47,173 nucleotides of DNA from Myxococcota bacterium (GTDB taxonomy: Bacteria > Myxococcota_C > UBA6777), in contig JAKLKB010000038.1 in assembly GCA_023150835.1 (NCBI GenBank), forward strand, positions 1 to 47,173, written 5' to 3'. Shown one piece after another: positions 41,036 to 47,173 of the stretch. The position numbers and the translations under genes are program-made. The notes beneath the pieces were generated by a model, which saw only the letters and a list, made by a program, of their open reading frames with translations, ran no database searches and had not been told where the DNA came from. Position 1 is the first letter of the stretch. Every line of letters begins with the position of its first letter.

Positions 41036-42367
41036 CTACCCAATCGAACGATAACGCCGAACGATCGCGAAGGTCAACACCAACCAAGCACCAAGCAAAA
41101 ACACCGTGATCGCGCCCAACCATCGGCTCCATTGCCAATACACCAAAAACAACAGCAACAACGACGCAAAACCTTTGGCCGCCCGATAAGAAAAAACATC
41201 CACAACGGCCTTGCCTTGCGTCTTTTCTTCGTGCGAAAGCGGAAGATAAAGTAACTCTTTCGCCGCACGAAACAACGAATACCCCATACTTTTATCAAAG
41301 ATCTTCGCAAAGGCGATCATGCCGAACGTCGGAACCACAAAAAACCCACACAACGCCACCAACAACGTCACAGGGATCAACACCAACGTCGCGGATACAC
41401 CGACAAAACGCAGGATCAAACCCGTCGAAAACTGAAACACCATCGACACCACATCGATGATCGCATACACCTGCCCCACCACCGCCGTCCGCTGATCGGT
41501 GTTTGGATACGTCTTTTCGAGCATCTGGTTGTATTGATAATCAAGGCTGTTCGTGGCGATCTGCGAACACAAGATCAACAAAAACACCAACCACAAGTAC
41601 GAACTCCGCCACACAACACCAAACCCATCCCCCCATGCCGCCTTTTTCGATGGTGTTTCTGCCACAGCAGTTTGCGAAGATGCCGATGTTTCGGACGTTT
41701 TCGATGATGCTTTTGTGTCGGTACGTTGAGGCGCTCCTTGGGAAGCAGCAGAGACGGTGGGTTCATGTCCGACCCAGCGCACAAAGGCCCACGCAGCAAG
41801 CCCCATCCCCACCAACATCGGGACCAACAGATACGCGGTGTGTGCTGTTCCCCACCAACGCGCCATCGGCCCGACACCCAAGTTTGCGACCAGTCCGCCC
41901 AAAGACCCCATCACACAAAACAAACCATACAACCATCGGGCTTTTCGCAGGTCAAAGACTTGGTTGGCATAGCCCCAAAAGATCTCGACCAACACCACAA
42001 TATACACGTCTTTCCAAACATACAAAGCAAACGTACCCGCCCGTACTCCCGCGATATGCAAGCCGATCAGCCCCCAAACCAGCAAGCCGCTCCCCACGCT
42101 CACCCAACCAAAAAGCTGCAACATCGGCATCCATGACGCATGACGATTGTACAGCGCCACCACCCCCAACGCGACCGCCGCCACCACCATCCACACCGTC
42201 GGAAGAGCCTTACTGGTATACTCTTTTAGAAACAAAGACTCGCTCACAGGCCGCGCCACCGCATAAGTCGCCAACAAGACAAAGGCCAACCCACACAACC
42301 CCACCGCCCGATGGATATCCACACGCGCCCACGCATCCCGACTGGTTTCTTGATCCGCTCTCAACAC
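41036..42367 (-). CDS. NTT/MFS-like membrane transporter
   Basis: About 443 residues from GTG 42367 (GGAG seven bases upstream). The frame is open to 42715, but that part overlaps the hydrolase gene and is not credible. Ten to twelve transmembrane segments are visible, beginning VGLCGLAFVLLATYAVARPVSESLFL. The arrangement LYVWKDVYIVVLVEIFWGYANQVFDLRKARWLYGLFCVMGSLGGLVANL resembles NTP/NDP exchange transporter-like or MFS_1 proteins, where FW..A.......A.R.FG...G.lG is a signature. A Ser/Thr/Ala-rich loop (SKTSETSASSQTAVAETPSKKA) separates two halves. Substrate unknown. It follows the hydrolase by 67 bp. Confidence 0.8.
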   Translation of the reverse strand: MLRADQETSRDAWARVDIHRAVGLCGLAFVLLATYAVARPVSESLFLKEYTSKALPTVWMVVAAVALGVVALYNRHASWMPMLQLFGWVSVGSGLLVWGLIGLHIAGVRAGTFALYVWKDVYIVVLVEIFWGYANQVFDLRKARWLYGLFCVMGSLGGLVANLGVGPMARWWGTAHTAYLLVPMLVGMGLAAWAFVRWVGHEPTVSAASQGAPQRTDTKASSKTSETSASSQTAVAETPSKKAAWGDGFGVVWRSSYLWLVFLLILCSQIATNSLDYQYNQMLEKTYPNTDQRTAVVGQVYAIIDVVSMVFQFSTGLILRFVGVSATLVLIPVTLLVALCGFFVVPTFGMIAFAKIFDKSMGYSLFRAAKELLYLPLSHEEKTQGKAVVDVFSYRAAKGFASLLLLFLVYWQWSRWLGAITVFLLGAWLVLTFAIVRRYRSIG

Positions 42368-42434
42368 CGCACTCTCCCGTCCTCCCTCCCCAAAAAACGA
42401 CGATCTGCCCGATGCAGCGTTGGTTTGCGAGTCA

Positions 42435-43445
42435 TTACGACTTGCCCGATGCAGCGTTGGGTTGCGTCGTACTTGAGGAGGAAGCATTGGCTTGAGAAGC
42501 GCTGCTTTGTGAAGCGTGGACTTGGGCGGGTGAATGGACTTGATCGGCGAAGTGCTTTTGCAAAAAATGAAGCATACGGAGCCAAAACAGATCGGGGTGT
42601 TCGACCATGGCGGCGTGGCTGCCGTCTTGGACCCATTGGAGTTCGGCGTTTGGGATGCGTGCGTGCATCTCTTGGGAGACTTCGGGGGGCGTAAACAGAT
42701 CCTTTTCGCCCGCAAAGATCAAGGTCGGGATGGCGATGCTTTCGAGCAGATCGTCGGCAGAGTGTTCTTGAAGAGAGCGCGCAAGAGAGAAGAACACCAA
42801 GGGAGACATCTTGCGCAAGTGTCCGAGATACATCTCGATCTCGCTTGCTGGAAAATAGCGTCGATTCACGATGCCGGCGACACGGGCAAACGGATCGGCG
42901 ATCCACGTCTGGAACAGCTTGGGCCAGACTTCGGCGGTCATCTCGGGATGCTCGAAGATCCACGAAGAAACACGCTCGAAGATATCGGAGGCGTAGCGAA
43001 AGCGCATAAAGGTATCAAATGGGCGTTGAAACGTCCCAAGCATCGGGATAAATCCTTGGACGCGATCAGGATACCGACGCAAACATTCAAGGCCGATCTG
43101 CACCCCCATCGAATGCCCCACCAATACCGCCTGTGCGAGGCTGTAATGATCCATCACTCGCATCAAGTCATCCACACAAACCCCCAACGTCATCGCCGTG
43201 TCGGGATGGGGCGACTCGGAGCGCCCATGTCCTTGGTAATCCCAATTGATCGTCCGAACATACGCCCCCAAAGGCCGACAGATCGCAGGCCAAAAGCTTT
43301 CTGCGGCCACTCCCAAGCCATTACAAAACAGCAGCGGAAGCCCGTTGCCTCGGCTGACCGAGTACAAGCGAACGCCTTGCGCGTTGATCACCCAAGACTC
43401 GGTGGTTTGCGTCGTCGCGTGTTCGTGCGGAGGATATGTCGTCAT
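42435..43445 (-). CDS. alpha/beta hydrolase
   Basis: 336 residues from ATG 43445, with GAGG upstream. Catalytic set: oxyanion region LLFCNGLGVAAESF, nucleophile elbow GHSMGV, acid region FAGEKDLFTPPE, and His in DGSHAAMVEHPDLFW. The C-terminal 40 residues are a low-complexity Ser/Gln/Ala tail (SQSSASQANASSSS) beyond the normal domain end. It belongs to the broad esterase/epoxide-hydrolase-like family, so no substrate can be named. No signal peptide, so it is cytosolic. It is first in a likely operon with the transporter and divergent from the PP2C gene. Confidence 0.88.
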   Translation of the reverse strand: MTTYPPHEHATTQTTESWVINAQGVRLYSVSRGNGLPLLFCNGLGVAAESFWPAICRPLGAYVRTINWDYQGHGRSESPHPDTAMTLGVCVDDLMRVMDHYSLAQAVLVGHSMGVQIGLECLRRYPDRVQGFIPMLGTFQRPFDTFMRFRYASDIFERVSSWIFEHPEMTAEVWPKLFQTWIADPFARVAGIVNRRYFPASEIEMYLGHLRKMSPLVFFSLARSLQEHSADDLLESIAIPTLIFAGEKDLFTPPEVSQEMHARIPNAELQWVQDGSHAAMVEHPDLFWLRMLHFLQKHFADQVHSPAQVHASQSSASQANASSSSTTQPNAASGKS

Positions 43446-43778
43446 CGCCCTCTTCTTCTCTATCGTGGGGTTCGGAAACATCAGTCGCCCCAAGTGGAGT
43501 CCATCTCGGCTCGCGCTGGGGTGTGTCGTGGAGTTCGTTTGGCAGCGCGTCCGACAAGATATCGCCGATGGATGCGCGCTGTTTTTCCCTTGCTCGCGAA
43601 GGGCGAGAGTAGATCATCTGCCAAGAGGTTGACAAGTGATTTCGCCTCGCCGATACTCCGTTTTCTTGGTGTGCGAAAAGCAAAGCCATTCTTTGTAGAG
43701 TGGCCGAAGAAAACGGCGCGGCGGGCGAGCATTGGAAACGGCACGCGAGCATTGAAACAGACGCAGGCGAGAGTAGAT

Positions 43779-45029
43779 ATGACGCAAAAGCGAGAACAGC
43801 TTCGGATCCGAGCGTGGGCGAAAACAGACGTCGGTCGCCAACGAAAACACAACGAAGACAACTACATTGTAGATATGGATCTCGGCTTATTCGGTGTGGC
43901 CGATGGGATGGGGGGTCACGCTGCCGGCGAAGTCGCCTCCGAAACCGCCCTCACAGTCCTTCGGACAACGCTCGAAGAACGCATCGAATCCCTTCGCGCC
44001 CTGATCGAAGAAAGCCCTGAAAAAAATCGCCCCAAGATCCTCAATCACATCGACGAAGCTGTCCAAGCTGCCGCAAAATCCGTCTATGATATGTCCAAAA
44101 AGAAAGCCGATGCACGAGGCATGGGGACCACCCTCTCGATGATGATGGTCCTCGGAAACAAAGCTGTCGTCGGGCACGTCGGAGACAGCCGCATCTTTTT
44201 GTTGCGGCAAAACCAGATCTTCCAACTCACCGAAGATCACTCCCTCGTCAAAGAACAACTGCGGATGGGCTTGATCACCGAAGAAGAAGCCGAACGCTCT
44301 CCCTACAAAAACGTGATCACCCGCGCTGTCGGCGCTTCCGATACCGTCAAAGTCGACACCTTGTTCGTCGACCTTCATGATGGCGATCGCTTCTTGTTGT
44401 GTTCGGACGGACTACACGGCTACTTCCAAGAAGGCGAAGTCGGCCCCCACATGGCCGAAGAAGATATCGAAAAGATCCCCGAGCGCCTGATCAATCTCGC
44501 CAACGAACGCGGCGGAAAAGACAACATCACCGCCATCCTCGTTTGGGCCGGAACCGACTCCCCCAAAAGTGACAAAACCAAAAAAACCGAGATCACCTTG
44601 CGGATGGATCTCCTTCAAAAAGTCCCCCTCTTCCAACACATGACCTATCAAGAACTCGTGAAGGTCATGAATATCACTTACCTCAAAACCTATCACAAAG
44701 GCGAACGTGTCGTCGAAGAAGACGAAGTCGGCGATGTCCTCTACATCATCTTCAAAGGCAAAGCCAGCGTACAACGCAAAGGCAAACAAGTGGCCATGCT
44801 CCGCGAAGGCGATCACTTCGGAGAGATGGCTCTCGTCGACAAGATGCCCCGCTCCGCCACCGTCATCATCGAAGACGAATCCCAACTCCTCACCATCACA
44901 CGCAAAAACTTCATCGAACTGATGCGCGTCGAACAAAGCATCGCCGTCAAGATCCTCTGGGGCTTCCTCAAAACCATGTCCTCCCGCCTCCGCAACACCA
45001 CCGCCTCCCTCGTCGAAGAGATCGAATAA
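43779..45029 (+). CDS. PP2C-type Ser/Thr phosphatase fused to a cyclic-nucleotide-binding domain
   Basis: 416 residues from ATG 43779; the frame is open further upstream, but that part overlaps the hydrolase gene. Residues 10-250 are a PPM phosphatase: QRKHNEDNY, FGVADGMGGHAAGE, VVGHVGDSRIFLL, LLCSDGLHGYF and GGKDNITAILV contain the metal-binding Asp residues. Residues 275-400 are a cyclic-nucleotide-binding domain with the phosphate cassette GDHFGEMALVDKMPRSATV, including the conserved Glu and Arg. This suggests phosphatase activity controlled by cAMP or cGMP. A counter-acting Ser/Thr kinase is not in the window. Soluble and cytosolic. The TAA stop runs into repeat A copy 6. Confidence 0.93.
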   Translation: MTQKREQLRIRAWAKTDVGRQRKHNEDNYIVDMDLGLFGVADGMGGHAAGEVASETALTVLRTTLEERIESLRALIEESPEKNRPKILNHIDEAVQAAAKSVYDMSKKKADARGMGTTLSMMMVLGNKAVVGHVGDSRIFLLRQNQIFQLTEDHSLVKEQLRMGLITEEEAERSPYKNVITRAVGASDTVKVDTLFVDLHDGDRFLLCSDGLHGYFQEGEVGPHMAEEDIEKIPERLINLANERGGKDNITAILVWAGTDSPKSDKTKKTEITLRMDLLQKVPLFQHMTYQELVKVMNITYLKTYHKGERVVEEDEVGDVLYIIFKGKASVQRKGKQVAMLREGDHFGEMALVDKMPRSATVIIEDESQLLTITRKNFIELMRVEQSIAVKILWGFLKTMSSRLRNTTASLVEEIE

Positions 45030-45146
45030 TACGAGATCCGCTCATTGTGCGATCGCAAAACGTAGGGGCAGACAGGTGTGGCTGCCCAAGAATCGGGCGT
45101 CTACGCACGACCCTTCGATCACACATCACACGGATATCGTATAACA
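45029..45146. repeat. repeat family A, copy 6, at the PP2C stop codon
   Basis: Left arm ATACGAGATCCGCTCATTGT, core GGGGCAGACAGGTGTGGCTG, and right arm CGATCACACATCACACGGAT followed by ATCGTATAAC. The first base is the last base of the TAA stop, the same junction (AATAATACGA) as copy 5 at 26217. Confidence 0.9.
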
Positions 45147-45192
45147 CCCACCGTTGTTTGTCAGACAAAAATCAAATCAGCGAGGCCTGTGT

Positions 45193-46620
45193 TTAAGAGG
45201 GGGTGGTCTTGTTGTCTTGTTCGCCCGATAGAGGGGCATGGGAGAGGCTTGGCGGGGGAGTTTCGGGTTCTTCGATGGAGATGCGTTTGATCTCGATCAT
45301 CCGAACGTGGCGTTCGTCTGCTTCAAGCACGCGGAAGGTAAAATGGAAACGTTCTAGGGTTTCGCCGATCTGTGGAACACGGCCTGATTCGGAGGTCACG
45401 AATCCACCAAGCGTCTCGTAATCCCCTTCGTTCGGGAATTCGATCTCCAACATCTCTTCGAGTTCGCGGATGCTGACTTGTGCGCGGACGCGCCATTTGC
45501 CGGGTTCGATCTCCACAAAATCTTTTTCGTCATCTTTGTCGTACTCATCGTGGATCTCTCCGACGATCTCTTCAAGGATATCTTCGAGTGTGACCAAGCC
45601 CATCGTTCCGCCAAATTCGTCCACCACGATCGCCATGTGACTTTTTCGGCGTTGAAACTCGCTCAACAGATCCGAGACTTTCATCGTACTCGGAACAAAG
45701 TAGGGAGCGCGCAAAAGAGAGCTCCAATCCTCGCCCACCCCGCTGTCTCCGTTGGATGTGTGCATCCGAAACAGATCGCGCAAATAAAGAATCCCCACGA
45801 TCTGATCCATACTTTCACGATAGACGGGGATGCGACTGTGGATCGCATCACGCGCCATCTCCAACAGCTCTTTTCGGGACATATCGACCGACAAGGCGAC
45901 GATCTTGATACGCGGGATCATAATCTCGCGCAGCGTGATGTCGTCGAACTCAAGGACCGATTTTAACAGCTTCTCTTTTTCGTAGTGCAGCACTCCCTCG
46001 CGTGTGCCGATGCTGATCATGTATTCGAGATCTTCTTCGCTCATAAACGGCCCGCTGCGGTGGATATCTCCCCCAAAGATCCGAACAGCCCACGCCGCGA
46101 TCGCCACCAAAAACCCCGTCAATAGGTAAAATCCCCAATACGAAAGTTGCAGCACAGGAAAAACCAGATGCGCGACTTGGGTGGCATGGTGCTTCGCGTA
46201 GGTCTTTGGCACAATCTCCCCAAAGATCAAGATGATCAGCGTCATCACCCCCACAGCGATCGCCACACCTTGGTTGTCGAAGATATGCTGCGCGATCGTC
46301 GTCGCCACCGCAGAAGCAAGGATGTTTACGATGTTGTTGCCCACAAGGATCGTCGTCAATACGCGGTTGGGATGCTCCAACCACAGCTTCAATCGCCCGT
46401 ACCGAGCAGAGTCCTTGTCCATCAATTGCTCGATTTTCGGACGAGCAAGAGCTGTCAGCGCCGTTTCACACGCGGAAAAGATGGCCGACAACACCAAACA
46501 CAAAAGGATCAACAACCACTCCCATGTGGGAACGCTTGCAAGTTTCTGCATCCAAGAGGCCGAGGTATTTGTCGCCACAACCATCCCGAAAAGACCCTGT
46601 GCTAGGGGAACACTGTCCAA
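45193..46620 (-). CDS. CorC/HlyC-type membrane protein (CNNM, CBS pair, CorC_HlyC domain)
   Basis: 475 residues. TTG 46620 follows GGAG at four bases and AAGGAG at about 11; ATG further in would cut into the first segment. Residues 30-190 are the DUF21/CNNM membrane domain with three or four helices (ACETALTALARPKIEQL, VGNNIVNILASAVAT, LIFGEIVPKTYAK). A CBS pair follows at 220-340 (MIPRIKIVALSVD..., SHMAIVVDEFGGTMGLVTLEDILEEIVGEIHDEYD). The C-terminal CorC_HlyC domain spans 360-455 (YETLGGFVTSESGRVPQIGETL). Relatives take part in Mg2+ or Co2+ export or homeostasis; the exact ion is unknown. It sits alone in the inner membrane. Confidence 0.93.
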   Translation of the reverse strand: MDSVPLAQGLFGMVVATNTSASWMQKLASVPTWEWLLILLCLVLSAIFSACETALTALARPKIEQLMDKDSARYGRLKLWLEHPNRVLTTILVGNNIVNILASAVATTIAQHIFDNQGVAIAVGVMTLIILIFGEIVPKTYAKHHATQVAHLVFPVLQLSYWGFYLLTGFLVAIAAWAVRIFGGDIHRSGPFMSEEDLEYMISIGTREGVLHYEKEKLLKSVLEFDDITLREIMIPRIKIVALSVDMSRKELLEMARDAIHSRIPVYRESMDQIVGILYLRDLFRMHTSNGDSGVGEDWSSLLRAPYFVPSTMKVSDLLSEFQRRKSHMAIVVDEFGGTMGLVTLEDILEEIVGEIHDEYDKDDEKDFVEIEPGKWRVRAQVSIRELEEMLEIEFPNEGDYETLGGFVTSESGRVPQIGETLERFHFTFRVLEADERHVRMIEIKRISIEEPETPPPSLSHAPLSGEQDNKTTPS

Positions 46621-47118
46621 GGTACTCCAGCTCCTTTGATGGGGGCGTTTTCCCGTCTTTCATCGCCCGCCGAAAAGGCTCGTGAGACGATGCACCTGCT
46701 CAACGCGCAAGAGCAGCGTTGGGTCGCCAAAAATCCGCACACACAAGCGTTCAAACCACCCACCCATCCGTCCTTTTGTTCATCTGCTTTGTCGGTGGGT
46801 CTTTCTGCCTGTAAGTGCGGAGTGTAGCCCTATCGCAAAGTCGGCGTCAAGCGCGCCCCCTTCCCCATCCATCCATTCCGTCCAATCTACGGCCTTTTGA
46901 GCAAAATGCGTCACGCACACGCCACAAAAAATCAGAGCACGCGACAAAGCAAAAGGATGGAGGGAAAAGGTGTGGCGGATAGAAGGAAAACGATAGGAAG
47001 AGCAGGCAGGGGAAAAGGTGTTGTGGACAGGAGGGAGCTTACTCTAGGTCTTGCTTTTTTGATCACAAGTGATGAGAGTTGATCACAGTTGAGGATTTTT
47101 ATGTGATCGAGAGAGCAG
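46621..47118. other. intergenic region before the right-edge gene
   Basis: About 500 bp with no convincing gene. The last 130 bp contain purine-rich direct repeats (GAAAAGGTGTGG and GAAAAGGTGTTGTGG near 46975 and 47016). Two TTGATCACA sequences flank GTGATGAGAG (about 47058-47085). They could mark the left end of a mobile element or an operator. Confidence 0.4.
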
Positions 47119-47173
47119 ATGACAGAGAAAAGATATACCATCGGACAATTCGCCAAAGAGATCAACAGATCAA
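47119..47173 (+). CDS. MerR-type HTH protein, possibly IS607-family transposase (5' end only)
   Basis: Only 18 codons are inside the window: MTEKRYTIGQFAKEINRS. The YTIGQFAKEI pattern is the first helix of a MerR-type DNA-binding domain. The variant with INRS resembles the N-terminus of IS607-family serine transposases, whose MerR-like head is followed by TLQRWDREG, but the deciding residues lie beyond the edge. A weak GAGAG site precedes the ATG. If it is IS607, a TnpB or IscB-type gene may follow. Confidence 0.45.
   Translation, partial: MTEKRYTIGQFAKEINRS

Noticed and set aside
42534-43778. Plus-strand extension of the PP2C frame to 42534.
   Set aside because: It is antisense to the alpha/beta hydrolase and transporter start, and carries no PP2C motif. 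NEDNY begins just after ATG 43779.

Overview
This 47.2-kb window comes from a Gram-negative bacterial chromosome. It encodes many lipoproteins with lipoboxes, a probable outer-membrane barrel protein ending in aromatic residues, and a CorC/HlyC-type membrane protein. The mix of large secreted modular proteins, HEAT-repeat proteins, a PP2C phosphatase fused to a cyclic-nucleotide domain and a bacterial GRAS protein suggests a deltaproteobacterial or Myxococcota-like organism of moderate GC. That placement is inference, since there is no rRNA or other marker here. Genes are on both strands in short operons, and intergenic spaces are filled with dispersed repeats.

Layout. 1-6.4 kb: the 5' part of an HrpB-type helicase gene leaving the left edge, a small HEAT-like lipoprotein, a 1460-residue secreted lectin/vWA/transglutaminase-like protein, and a broken protein-tyrosine-phosphatase gene. 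6.5-16.2 kb, all on the minus strand: pepF, thiL, an arsenosugar-associated AhpD/CMD-like protein, arsS, a degenerate radical-SAM/DUF2344 protein, and a GRAS-CBS fusion. 16.5-24.2 kb: serC, a PQQ-propeller lipoprotein, a TPR/barrel protein, and two secreted proteins of unknown function. 24.2-30.6 kb: kptA, an acyl-CoA dehydrogenase, two translationally coupled membrane/lipoprotein genes, an interrupted tRNA-like gene, a ribose-phosphate pyrophosphokinase and a lipoprotein. 30.7-36.4 kb is an accessory region: a secreted HEAT-repeat protein, minisatellites, an unknown protein, an IscB RNA-guided nuclease with its upstream omega-RNA, a HEPN-like gene that appears to have lost its 5' end at the IscB element, and a small zinc-finger-like ORF. 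36.5-47.2 kb: formate-THF ligase, a UvrD-type helicase, an NTT/MFS-like transporter, an alpha/beta hydrolase, PP2C-cNMP, a CorC-like protein, and the first 18 codons of a MerR-type (possibly IS607 transposase) gene at the right edge.

The most striking items are the complete IscB-omegaRNA unit (scaffold 33981-34203, nuclease 34204-35502); a tRNA-like gene at 28636-28752 with perfect acceptor, D, anticodon and T stems but a 52-nt anticodon loop; the GRAS-CBS fusion; and a radical-SAM homologue with no CX3CX2C motif. Two dispersed repeat families also stand out. Family A elements are roughly 100-120-bp foldbacks, two of which abut TAA stop codons. Family B elements are roughly 115-170 bp and resemble MITEs, with GGACTTACGCA ends. 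Several genes carry in-frame 9-51-bp minisatellites in their linkers. All assignments are made by eye from motifs; no database search was run.
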